Assembly: GCA_028819195.1 (NCBI GenBank)
Contig: JAPPMF010000015.1
Location: 1 to 64,000 of the forward strand
Length of the DNA: 64,000 bases
Direction: 5' to 3'
From: Bin55 sp028819195
GTDB lineage: Bacteria; Pseudomonadota; Gammaproteobacteria; Pseudomonadales; Azotimanducaceae
The translations under genes were made by a program, and so were the position numbers. Position 1 is the first letter of the stretch; every line of letters starts with the position of its first letter. Below the pieces are notes generated by a model. It made no database searches. It had not been told where the DNA came from and saw only the letters and a list, made by a program, of their open reading frames with translations. This document shows, piece by piece, positions 1 to 7,269 of the stretch.

Positions 1-8
1 ACACCCCC

Positions 9-55
<47 letters not shown>

Positions 56-140
56 TTGTATTTTGTAAATATATGTTTAAAATACTCACCTGAAAAAGCA
101 TTCTTATTGAATGTTGAAGTTGTATAAACGGAAAAAAAGC

Positions 141-635
141 ATGAATAAATTACTCAATCACGCCTTTACTTCTGCACGATCAGCATTAATTGGCGTAGTG
201 ACCGCGTTTTTGATAATAGGTCCAAATGTTGGCAATATTCCAGGCGTTGGAACTCAGACAGCACAAGCAGACTTTTGGGACTGTGTTCTTTTCGATGCTG
301 ATGGAATCACATGCGGTTGGGGCGAACGAATAACATGTCTTGCGTCGGCTGTTGTTATACAAGGATTGATAGTAGCTTCAGGTTATGGAGGAGCAACGCA
401 ACTCGCTATTCAAGCTGCTTTGAGGGCAGGTGGGCGCGCCAGTTTACGAACGGCTGCTTTCTTATTAAGAAGTATGGGGACTCACACCATTCGCATTGGG
501 AAGAGAAGTCATACAATAGACTTCACCAAATTAGCAGACAAATTACTAGCTTTTGAAGGTGGTGTTTTAAAGTTTTTCCTGCAAAGCGTTTTAGAAATGG
601 CATATGATATATGCAAGTGTCTGATTTGTAGATAA
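141..635 (+). CDS. Small secreted or membrane hypothetical protein
   Basis: A protein of 164 residues if translation starts at the ATG at 141, which is preceded by a purine-rich GGAAAAAAA. An upstream in-frame ATG at 111 has no visible ribosome site. The N-terminus has a basic start and a hydrophobic stretch, then an Ala-Gln-Ala-like site, as expected for an exported protein. The middle is rich in Gly and Ala with a second hydrophobic segment (CLASAVVIQGLIVASGYGG), and the C-terminus ends in a Cys cluster with the pattern CKCLICR. No family is recognised. It is followed 11 bases later by another small membrane-protein gene and then two small lipoprotein genes, so the four probably form one transcription unit. 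Real gene likely; function unknown. Confidence 0.55.
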   Translation: MNKLLNHAFTSARSALIGVVTAFLIIGPNVGNIPGVGTQTAQADFWDCVLFDADGITCGWGERITCLASAVVIQGLIVASGYGGATQLAIQAALRAGGRASLRTAAFLLRSMGTHTIRIGKRSHTIDFTKLADKLLAFEGGVLKFFLQSVLEMAYDICKCLICR

Positions 636-646
636 AAAACGATATT

Positions 647-931
647 GTGCCAACAAGCAAAAAATACACGACACTTCAAAAAATAGTTGGAGCACTGATT
701 TTTCTTGTTGTAATATGTGTGTTGTTTTTCCCTATGTTATTGCTAGTGTCAATGTCGTATGGTGGAATAATGATGAACCTACTTGGGATAAAAGAAGTGT
801 CCGACCTAATGTTTATTGGAATAATCGTAGCCAGTGCCTTGCTTTCCTTTGGTTTGTCATATGTATTAAGTAAAACATGCTTAAATATAATCTTTCAAAA
901 AAGCGTAAAAAGCGACGACGACATTGATTAA
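647..931 (+). CDS. Small two-TM membrane protein, hypothetical
   Basis: A 94-residue protein using a GTG start (the earliest start in this frame after the preceding gene). Two hydrophobic segments are visible, roughly residues 12-43 (with a Gly-rich break) and 48-72, separated by a short loop, and the C-terminus is basic then acidic. The last 8 bases overlap the next small gene. It has no recognisable family. It sits between a small exported protein and two lipoproteins, which suggests an envelope-associated cassette, but this is inference from position alone. Confidence 0.5.
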   Translation: MPTSKKYTTLQKIVGALIFLVVICVLFFPMLLLVSMSYGGIMMNLLGIKEVSDLMFIGIIVASALLSFGLSYVLSKTCLNIIFQKSVKSDDDID

Positions 932-1106
932 GATAAAGCTACTCAAATGGTTGAGCAGTGCGCTATGTATAAGCGTTGTGGTTAGTGGCTGCTCAAGTAA
1001 TGATCACGAAAACGCATCTGCCGAAGAAGAATGTATCTATTTATCCGAATTGAGCAAAGAAGAATTGGCTGATATATTGCTAGAAAGAGATGGATTAAAT
1101 AAATGA
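924..1106 (+). CDS. Small lipoprotein (first copy of duplicated cassette)
   Basis: A 60-residue protein with a TTG start overlapping the end of the previous gene. It has a short basic N-terminus, a hydrophobic core and a lipobox VSGC with Cys23 as the probable lipidation site, so the mature peptide is only about 38 residues. The mature part is acidic and ends in an amphipathic helix of the pattern LSELSKEELADILL. The signal region is duplicated almost base for base in the next gene. No known family is recognised; colicin-lysis-like or entry-exclusion-like small lipoproteins are possible analogues but nothing in the sequence proves that. Confidence 0.5.
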   Translation: MIKIKLLKWLSSALCISVVVSGCSSNDHENASAEEECIYLSELSKEELADILLERDGLNK

Positions 1107-1330
1107 AAACATCATTTAAATTAAAAAAAAAACATATAGAAGCATGGCGCTATTTATCTGAACTGAGTGAACACCAATTAGCAGATCTGCTATTTATTGT
1201 TGGCCGCTACCGAGCAAAAAAAAATATATTGCTAAAAATGCTAAATAAAATGCTAAAGCTATTAGGCAGTGTGCTATGTATAAGCGTTGTGGTTAGTGGC
1301 TGCTCAAGTAATGATCACGAAAACGCATCT
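955..1330 (+). repeat. Direct repeat pair of 65 nt in lipoprotein signal regions
   Basis: Bases 955-1019 and 1266-1330 are 65-nt direct repeats with a single difference (C961 versus T1272). They encode the signal-peptide core, lipobox and first mature residues (pattern GCSSNDHENAS) of two consecutive small lipoproteins. Identity in third codon positions points to a recent duplication or gene conversion. A weaker third similarity, at protein level only, covers the LSELS-type helix around 1150-1200. Confidence 0.85.
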
Positions 1331-1465
1331 ATCGAAGAAGAAAAGTGTATCCAGTTATCCAAGTTGAGCAACCGAGAATTAGGTGAACTGGTAGCTGCGG
1401 CACTGATAAAAAAATTTGAAGATGAAGATGAAGATGAAGATGAAACCAGTCCCGAACTTCCATGA
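1103..1465 (+). CDS. Small lipoprotein, second cassette copy (start uncertain)
   Basis: The open frame starts at ATG 1103, overlapping the stop of the previous gene by 4 bases. A signal peptide and lipobox VSGC only begin at in-frame ATGs at 1238 or 1250, so a start there would give a normal lipoprotein of about 72-76 residues. The upstream 45 codons carry a second version of the LSELS..LADLL helix seen in the preceding gene, as if one cassette lost its signal and fused to the next. The C-terminus carries an acidic (GAAGAT)4 repeat at 1418-1444 coding for alternating Glu-Asp. Function unknown. If the long form is used, it would be an odd protein with an internal signal sequence. Confidence 0.45.
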   Translation: MKTSFKLKKKHIEAWRYLSELSEHQLADLLFIVGRYRAKKNILLKMLNKMLKLLGSVLCISVVVSGCSSNDHENASIEEEKCIQLSKLSNRELGELVAAALIKKFEDEDEDEDETSPELP

Positions 1466-1666
1466 ATTAACGAACAAACCCACCACCCAGTTTGCACAAA
1501 ACGACTATCGTTAAATACGATTCATCACAGCAACCATTACCCAAAGTTAGATTGAAATTTAACATAAAACCCTTGATCGACAGATTGACCTAGTGCAACA
1601 CCTGTGTGCGCCACCCTATTACACTCCCCCGTCGGTCGACGACGACCCGCCCCTGATCCACTCAGT

Positions 1667-1745
1667 TGTCGTTGTCACTGGGTAGTGACGACGACAGTCG
1701 CCTGTCTCGCACAGGATACCGCTGCGGCTTGGCGGCAGGGGTATC
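1667..1745. other. Cluster of three adjacent hairpins
   Basis: Three stem-loops lie side by side. The first has 13-base arms at 1667-1679 and 1684-1696 with one G-U pair and a GGGT loop. The second has perfect 5-base arms at 1701-1705 and 1711-1715. The third has 11-base arms at 1715-1725 and 1735-1745 with one mismatch. A CACTGCAGTG palindrome follows near 1790. No T-run follows, so these are not simple terminators. They could be part of a structured RNA, a transfer or replication origin, or a mobile-element end. Confidence 0.55.
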
Positions 1746-2051
1746 TACCGTAAGGGACAGCCCCAGCGAAAAACCTCCCCTCGCAGTAACACTGCAGTGA
1801 CCGGGGTTGCACGATTCCATAACTATACGTATAATCATTGCTTGGCTAAGTGCTGACTGACACCCTTCAGTCCAGAAAGCCGCCGAATTCTTGAACCGGC
1901 TTACGGTGCTCTTGGTACGCGAAGAGCTCACCGGGATTCTCGTTCTACTGCCATCACCGGACTATGTAATACACACGTTCCACGATCATTTCACCCTTGT
2001 CATGCGGGACACCGCTGACTCATTTACTGACAAGTTTCAGGAGGTCAAACC

Positions 2052-2261
2052 ATGAAACTACTTTTCTATCATCAGGCTTATCGCCCGTTTAATCGCTCCA
2101 TAACGGATCGTAAAGGGCAAAAGATCAACGTTTTTCGTTTCTATCGCCACCGAGGGCTTTATCGCTGCCTAGGTAAATTCTCACACTGGTGGGGAAGACA
2201 CCCAGCATCATGCCGAGACTCCATCGTCAGCCAAACGATGGGGCAAACTCTTCCTGTTTAG
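2052..2261 (+). CDS. Hypothetical small basic protein
   Basis: A 69-residue basic, aromatic-rich open frame. Its ATG is preceded by a perfect AGGAGG at 2039-2044, the strongest ribosome site in the left part of the window. The start overlaps as ATGA the stop of an upstream open frame (1861-2055, about 64 codons, no clear start), the arrangement of translationally coupled genes. No family is recognised. It lies just upstream of integrase and replication-protein fragments, so it is probably a leftover of the same element; it may or may not still be expressed. Confidence 0.3.
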   Translation: MKLLFYHQAYRPFNRSITDRKGQKINVFRFYRHRGLYRCLGKFSHWWGRHPASCRDSIVSQTMGQTLPV

Positions 2262-2353
2262 GTGAACCATCACCGACAGTAAGAACCGCAAACATTACTC
2301 GCAGACTGGGGGGACGGCATCCCCTCTTGACAGACCTATTACAGGGCTTGTAA

Positions 2354-2550
2354 GCGTTTTGGCGGACCAACCAGTTGAGTGTCGGGACGATCAAGAACCG
2401 CCTGACTGATTTACGTTGGTGGGCGGAAAAGGTCGATAAAAAGAGTGTGATCCGTCCCAGTAATGCTGACTATGGGATTGCCCAGTGACAGTATTACCTC
2501 AGCAGTCCAAAGCGATCCAGCTCCAAGCGAAAACACTCCAACAGATTCAA
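2354..2550 (+). pseudogene. Integrase (phage integrase N-terminal type) remnant
   Basis: Frame 2354-2488 reads WRTNQLSVGTIKNR, then LTDLRWWAEKV, then IRPSNADYGIAQ and stops at TGA 2486. This matches the N-terminal SAM-like DNA-binding part of 'integrase domain-containing' proteins common on gammaproteobacterial mobile elements, whose hallmark is a GTIKNR...LRWW..K...NA.YGI pattern. The similarity seems to continue in another frame from 2485 (VTVLPQQSKAIQL and on). The frame upstream is closed by TAA at 2351. The catalytic R...HxxR...Y domain is absent. It is therefore a truncated, frame-shifted relic. Confidence 0.55.
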
Positions 2551-2690
2551 GCAACAATAGTTGATTTTGCTATCGCAATGGCGCTTAACCCTCCTCCTCC
2601 TTCTCGCCCTCTCCCCGAACTTTTAAAACTACGGAAATCTTTTCCTGGCAGTACAGATGAGGATCATCGAGAATGGATAAAGACCAATAA

Positions 2691-2897
2691 CATAACATTA
2701 CGGCGGAAGAATTAGGTATGTTGGCCAATGCTGCAAAAAGCAAACGAAATGAAACCGATAAACCATTGCCTCTTTTTCCATTGGAGATGTTTGCAGTTCC
2801 CACTGAAATACCTAGAACTGCACTCTTCAAAACTAGGCGACGAGGACCAAGGAAACCAATTATGTACGTCCGGGGATTTCTCAGGCACTTAGTGTAA
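2691..2897 (+). pseudogene. Possible plasmid replication initiator (TrfA-like) fragment
   Basis: The open stretch includes an ATG at 2718 and reads LPLFPLEMFAVPTEIPRTALF followed by an Arg-rich segment, stopping at TAA 2895. The pattern 'LPL.P....VP..I.R.ALF' followed by basic residues resembles the start of the TrfA-type plasmid replication initiator domain. The upstream sequence 2485-2690 is in a different frame, but its end (DEDHREWIKTNN) joins smoothly to this one (ITAEELGMLANA), suggesting one frameshift in a single older gene. Only about 60 residues remain. Moderate to low certainty, resting on motif resemblance only. Confidence 0.35.
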
Positions 2898-2999
2898 CTT
2901 CGTTCTCAACACACTTTGGAAATACAAGAAATCAGGGAAAGAAATGTATAGAAATTCACCATTTATGCCAGCCACGTGAAATTGGTTTACATCCACTCT

Positions 3000-3815
3000 T
3001 TACTCACTAGTATTGAGATCTAAAGTTGCTGTATCCGGGCGAGCTAAACCTCGATGAGATTCATCGATAAAACCTAACATTGTTTGAATATGAGGTCTAT
3101 CACCTAAAGTTTCTAAGACTTTTTTTACAGCAACTTCCAATCGTTGCTCGCGCAGAAATAAGGTTCTGAAAGCGCGTCGAACTTCTAATATCTCTTCGTC
3201 GGAATATCCTACTCGTTGCATACCTACACGGTTGACCACTCGCATACTAGCTGGGGCACCTTCCGCGATCGTAAACGGTAACACGTCTTGCGTCACTCTC
3301 GCTAACCCAGCAACTAACGCCGTCGTTCCAATTCGACAAAACTGATGGACACCACAAAGACCTCCTATATTCGCATAGTCTCCTATAAAAACATGCCCAC
3401 CAAGCGTAGCTCCGTGTGACAAAATCACACAATTACCTACTTCACAATTATGGGCGACATGAGAGTGCGCTAATAATGCACAATCATTACCCACGGTCGT
3501 AGAAGATTCAACTGCAGTACCGCTGTGGATACTAACGAACTCGCGAATTAAGTTTCGAGAACCGATCTTTGTGTAGGTCTTAGAACCTTGAACGTATTTG
3601 AGATCTTGTGACTGGACCCCGAGGGTCGCGAATGGAAAAATAACACAGTCTTCCCCTAATTCCGTAAAACCATCGACAACGACATGTGATTGTAACTTGG
3701 TGCGCGCTCCGATTTGTACGTTTTCTCCAATCGTACAAAACGGTCCAATGACGCATTCGTCTGCAAGTTGTGCTTTGGGGTGAACTACCGCTAATTTATC
3801 GATGCGAATTGACAT
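3000..3815 (-). CDS. lpxA: UDP-N-acetylglucosamine acyltransferase LpxA
   Basis: LpxA transfers a hydroxyacyl chain from acyl-ACP to UDP-GlcNAc, the first step of lipid A synthesis, in the cytoplasm. The protein has the left-handed beta-helix hexapeptide pattern (for example IGPFCTIGENVQIGA) through the first two thirds. It carries the catalytic-site region AHSHVAHNC with its His, the HQF motif and the family's C-terminal helical domain. Start taken at ATG 3815, giving 271 residues, close to the usual 260; an upstream ATG at 3854 would add 13 residues unlike the family. It stands alone here rather than in the usual lpxD-fabZ-lpxA-lpxB cluster, and is divergent from the LolA/ABC module. It could be a second, specialised copy; family assignment is secure. 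Confidence 0.88.
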   Translation of the reverse strand: MSIRIDKLAVVHPKAQLADECVIGPFCTIGENVQIGARTKLQSHVVVDGFTELGEDCVIFPFATLGVQSQDLKYVQGSKTYTKIGSRNLIREFVSIHSGTAVESSTTVGNDCALLAHSHVAHNCEVGNCVILSHGATLGGHVFIGDYANIGGLCGVHQFCRIGTTALVAGLARVTQDVLPFTIAEGAPASMRVVNRVGMQRVGYSDEEILEVRRAFRTLFLREQRLEVAVKKVLETLGDRPHIQTMLGFIDESHRGLARPDTATLDLNTSE

Positions 3816-3877
3816 AAATTCTTGAGTCGAGAAAAAAAGACTATGAAAAATCAAAGATTCTAACGAACACCATGAAT

Positions 3878-3899
3878 CTACACGTTAAATCATGTGTAG
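3878..3899. promoter_or_regulatory. Imperfect inverted repeat between divergent genes
   Basis: Eight-base arms (CTACACGT and ATGTGTAG, one mismatch) separated by TAAATC, in the 178-base gap between lpxA and the divergent LolA-like gene. Position and symmetry suit an operator or a hairpin in one of the 5' leaders. There is no direct evidence of binding. Confidence 0.3.
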
Positions 3900-3993
3900 C
3901 AATCGACGTGAGGTCTATTTCATCAATTGTTTTTGGTCGTCCGACAATAGTAGTAGAATTTAGGTGTTCTGTTCTATCGAGCACAAAACGTAA

Positions 3994-4761
3994 TTGCCCA
4001 TTCAGACTTACACATTACTTTTCGTCTTAGTTAGTTTACCCGTAAACATTGCTGGAGATACGGGAGATCAAAACGCATTCGATGCCACAACACTGTTAAC
4101 AAACGCCGTTGAGTTAACCCGTGGTTCAAGTTCACATGCAGAGATAGAAATGACAATACATCGTCCTGAATGGACCCGCAGCTCCTCGTTCGAAACGTGG
4201 ACACAAGGTCTTGACAAAGCACTCATACGATTTATAACTCCGCCGCGCGATGCAGGAAATGCAACTTTAAAAAATGGCGATCGCATGTGGACCTACTCAC
4301 CCAAGGTTCGCAGAACCATTAGGTTACCTAGTTCAATGATGTCCCAAAATTGGGCAGGTTCCGATTTTTCATACTCTGACTTATCTCGATCAGATGAGAT
4401 TCTGACGCAATACTCCCATGAAATTATCTCAACAAGAGTCGAGGAAAATTACAAAATATACACGATTGAGGCTACTCCAAAAGAAAACTCCCCGGTCGTT
4501 TGGGGTAAAGAGGTATTAGATATTCGAGCCGACTATGTCATCCTCAAACACAGCTTCTTCGATCAATCGCGCGAACTAGTCAAAACCATTCAGACTCTCG
4601 AAATTGCAGAACTCGGAGGACGAACTATGCCTATTCGAATGCGGGTATCTTCTATGGATGAACCCGAAAAATGGACGGAGATTCGGTATGAGAAAGCAGA
4701 ATTTGACATCGAAATCGACGACAATAAATTTTCCTTGTTTTCGCTACGTAGTTCAAATTAA
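3994..4761 (+). CDS. Periplasmic LolA-like outer-membrane lipoprotein-sorting protein
   Basis: A 255-residue exported protein. The TTG start directly follows an in-frame TAA, so nothing earlier is possible; residues 1-21 form a signal peptide. The mature part matches the LolA-like 'outer membrane lipoprotein-sorting protein' family: the ATLKNGDRMWTYSPKVRRTIRLP segment, then MMSQNWAGSDFSYSDLSR, then the beta-rich end with KEVLDIRADYVILKHSFFD. Known members have a half-barrel fold thought to carry lipid or lipoprotein through the periplasm. It is followed after 51 bases by two FtsX-type permeases, an ATPase and a beta-barrel protein, so it is probably the periplasmic carrier of that exporter. 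The cargo is unknown. It is distinct from true LolA, which does not normally sit beside its ABC transporter. Confidence 0.75.
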   Translation: MPIQTYTLLFVLVSLPVNIAGDTGDQNAFDATTLLTNAVELTRGSSSHAEIEMTIHRPEWTRSSSFETWTQGLDKALIRFITPPRDAGNATLKNGDRMWTYSPKVRRTIRLPSSMMSQNWAGSDFSYSDLSRSDEILTQYSHEIISTRVEENYKIYTIEATPKENSPVVWGKEVLDIRADYVILKHSFFDQSRELVKTIQTLEIAELGGRTMPIRMRVSSMDEPEKWTEIRYEKAEFDIEIDDNKFSLFSLRSSN

Positions 4762-4812
4762 AAGTATTACAACACTTTTTCGTCCAGTCAAATTAAGCAA
4801 AGTTCCTAACTT

Positions 4813-6036
4813 ATGTACTTAGCCCGGATCGCATGGCGAAATCTTTGGCGAAATAAACGGCGGACTTTGCTCACCTGCGGAGCACTAGCCTTCGCGATGT
4901 TATTGATTCAAGTAGGAATGTCCTTCCAAGCTGGAAGTTATGGACCAATGATCGAACTCGGTACCAAATTCGGCAGTGGTCACTTACAGATTGTTCATCC
5001 TGACGTTGACGACTCTCCATTGATTGAGCAGACCATAACGCAACCAGACCAGCTACGTGGAGAATTGCAAAAACTTGCTCATATCGACGAGATTGGATTT
5101 CGTGTCGAAACTTTTGCACTAATCAATCACGGTGAAAAGAGTTTTGGGGCACTTGTCGTCGGAGTTGAACCATCCATCGAACCACAAATTTCACTACTAC
5201 CTAATCATATACTTGGGGGACGATATCTACCCACATACAACGAAGCGTACATTGGTAGCGCTCTTGCACGCAATTTAGATGTAACGATTGGAGACGAACT
5301 TGTGATACTAGGATCCGATCGATTGGGTAGTGTTGCAGCAACCATCGTATTAGTTGGTGGGATTTTCGAAAGTGGTAATACCGAACTCGACCGCACGATC
5401 GTCCACGTACCGATTGAATTGTTCAACGAAGTTTTCGAGATGTCCGATGCCATCCATCGAGTAGTCATAATGGTCAGCAACCCCTTAGCAATGAAGGGGG
5501 TTGAACGCGACATTAATCACTTATTGAAACCAGATCAAAAATTACGAAACTGGCAGGAACTAATGCCGGAAATTAATGAGAGTATTACTCTGGATCGTAT
5601 TAGTAACGGTATTGTTTATGGCGTGTTAATCGTCATTGTGGTACTTTCGATTGCTAATACCTTCACAATGACAATGTTCGAACGAACGCGAGAGTTTGGA
5701 ATTCTGCGTGCCTTAGGGATGCAAAACCCATCTATATTCGCGATGTTTTCGTTCGAGTCTTTTTTCATGTGGTTAGTCGGATCAACGATTGGTTTGGGAC
5801 TCAGCCTTGCGGTGATACTCCCACTTTCGAAGTATGGCATCGCCCTAAGTTCTACTACAATGGAGGAACTTGTTGGGCAATTCTACCTACCCGATCGAAT
5901 ATACGCGTCCATTGATTTACAAGTACTAATCGTTGCCCCGATCGCACTTGGAATTGGTATCGTTTTATCATCTTGTTTTGCCGGAACGAGACTATATCGA
6001 GTACCGCTACTCAATGCTCTCCGTTTTCGAGAATAA
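4813..6036 (+). CDS. ABC transporter permease, FtsX/LolCE type (1)
   Basis: A 407-residue inner-membrane permease with the MacB/LolCE/FtsX topology: an N-terminal basic IAWRNLWRNKRRTLL motif and first membrane segment, a periplasmic domain of about 240 residues, then three C-terminal membrane segments. The conserved coupling region FERTREFGILRALGM lies before the second membrane segment. Together with the next gene it should make a heterodimer driven by the downstream ATPase. Such transporters move lipoproteins or other envelope substrates out of the inner membrane by mechanotransmission rather than through a channel. ATG start at 4813. Confidence 0.82.
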   Translation: MYLARIAWRNLWRNKRRTLLTCGALAFAMLLIQVGMSFQAGSYGPMIELGTKFGSGHLQIVHPDVDDSPLIEQTITQPDQLRGELQKLAHIDEIGFRVETFALINHGEKSFGALVVGVEPSIEPQISLLPNHILGGRYLPTYNEAYIGSALARNLDVTIGDELVILGSDRLGSVAATIVLVGGIFESGNTELDRTIVHVPIELFNEVFEMSDAIHRVVIMVSNPLAMKGVERDINHLLKPDQKLRNWQELMPEINESITLDRISNGIVYGVLIVIVVLSIANTFTMTMFERTREFGILRALGMQNPSIFAMFSFESFFMWLVGSTIGLGLSLAVILPLSKYGIALSSTTMEELVGQFYLPDRIYASIDLQVLIVAPIALGIGIVLSSCFAGTRLYRVPLLNALRFRE

Positions 6037-7264
6037 GCCCGTGTTTGAAAAGATCAAGTTATTGCTAGCGTTGAGTACGCGAAATTTATGGCGTCAAAAA
6101 CGGCGTAACTCAGTTCTGTTGATTGCCATCATTATTGCTGTCAGTGGGGTTATCGTATTGAACAGCCTTATCCGAGGCATGCAAACTCAGATGGTGGAAC
6201 AAGCAGTTAGTGGGTTATCAGCCCATACAAATATTCAGTCGGCGAAATTTCGCGATGATCCATGGGTAGGTCACGGTTTTATCGAAGACAGTAGCAAACT
6301 TGACGACTTATTTTTAAAACAACGAACATTACGGGGATGGACAACACGACTACACACTCCTGTCGTTGTTATGTCCGAACGAGAAACACGAGGTGCATTC
6401 TTGGTCGGAATTGATCCCGAACGCGAATCAATTTCCTTCATAAACGATTTACACATTGAAGGGGTAACTCTCACCAGAACGCTGGACAACTCAGTCATTA
6501 TCGGGCGCGCTCTGTTCGATCAACTAAGAACGAAGTTAGGTCATAGGATCGTTGTCACCTTACAAAACGCCCAAGGCGTATCACAAGACATAGGTTTCAA
6601 GATATCCGGCGTGTACGATGCCGACACAAACGGGATCGAAAAACAATACATCTTTACTGGAAAACGTGCGTTACAACAGCTACTCGATACAACGTTGATC
6701 AGTGAAATCGCGATTCGATTTCAGTCTGAAAAAGACGCACAACAAGCACAAAATTTCATCGTCGCTGCTTTTCCGGACCTCGATGTTGCCACCTGGCAAC
6801 AACTCAATCCCCTAAGTGCTTTCATGTTCGAAATTGTCGATGTCGTCATCTTCATTTGGTTGTGTATTGTGTTGCTCACACTGGTATTTGGCTTGCTCAA
6901 TTCTCTGTTGACGGCTGTACTCGAAAGAAAACGTGAGATTGGAATAGTGCGCGCCGTCGGATTACGATCCAGCATGGTTCTTGCTCAGATCATGCTAGAA
7001 TCTGTGCTCTTAATGGTCCTTGGTATCGTGATCGGATTGTTATTCGCTTTTCTCTTTTTGTTTTGGATACATGAAGGTATCGATTTAAGTATGTTCGCGT
7101 CCGGGGTTGAACTCATGAATCTTTCACCAAAAATAGTGCCGGCCTTGCAACTACGTGACGTTGTACTAGTGGTTGGTACCTCGTTATTGTTGGCCGTGTT
7201 TGCGAGTCTGTTGCCAGCATACCGATCGGCTCGGATCAACCCTATCGAGGCTATTCGAAGTTAG
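6014..7264 (+). CDS. ABC transporter permease, FtsX/LolCE type (2)
   Basis: Second permease, homologous in layout to the first: an ALSTRNLWRQKRRNSVLL segment and membrane helix at the N-terminus, a periplasmic domain, a LERKREIGIVRAVGL coupling motif and three C-terminal membrane helices. The start is ambiguous. ATG 6014 overlaps the previous gene by 23 bases; GTG 6041, four bases past that stop, would give a family-like N-terminus. Either way the genes are tightly coupled. The ATPase gene follows after 5 bases. Paired but distinct permeases suggest an asymmetric LolCE-like complex. Confidence 0.8.
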   Translation: MLSVFENKPVFEKIKLLLALSTRNLWRQKRRNSVLLIAIIIAVSGVIVLNSLIRGMQTQMVEQAVSGLSAHTNIQSAKFRDDPWVGHGFIEDSSKLDDLFLKQRTLRGWTTRLHTPVVVMSERETRGAFLVGIDPERESISFINDLHIEGVTLTRTLDNSVIIGRALFDQLRTKLGHRIVVTLQNAQGVSQDIGFKISGVYDADTNGIEKQYIFTGKRALQQLLDTTLISEIAIRFQSEKDAQQAQNFIVAAFPDLDVATWQQLNPLSAFMFEIVDVVIFIWLCIVLLTLVFGLLNSLLTAVLERKREIGIVRAVGLRSSMVLAQIMLESVLLMVLGIVIGLLFAFLFLFWIHEGIDLSMFASGVELMNLSPKIVPALQLRDVVLVVGTSLLLAVFASLLPAYRSARINPIEAIRS

Positions 7265-7269
7265 GATAC

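Larger units (their letters stand above)
1466..2995. other. Gene-poor, decayed accessory segment
   Basis: About 1.5 kb without an intact recognisable gene. It holds a hairpin cluster (1667-1745), two short translationally coupled open frames (1861-2055 and 2052-2261), a broken integrase fragment (about 2354-2550) and a possible replication-initiator fragment (2691-2897). Composition around 1610-1810 is visibly more GC-rich than the flanks. Taken together this reads as the eroded remains of a plasmid-like or integrative element. Confidence 0.5.

Noticed and set aside
1315..1497. Minus-strand frame with a run of serines opposite the second lipoprotein
   Set aside because: It is the antisense of the (GAAGAT)n repeat; no ribosome site and low-complexity composition.
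1662..1931. Minus-strand 89-residue frame over the hairpin cluster
   Set aside because: Composition and overlap with hairpins make it unlikely; no family resemblance.
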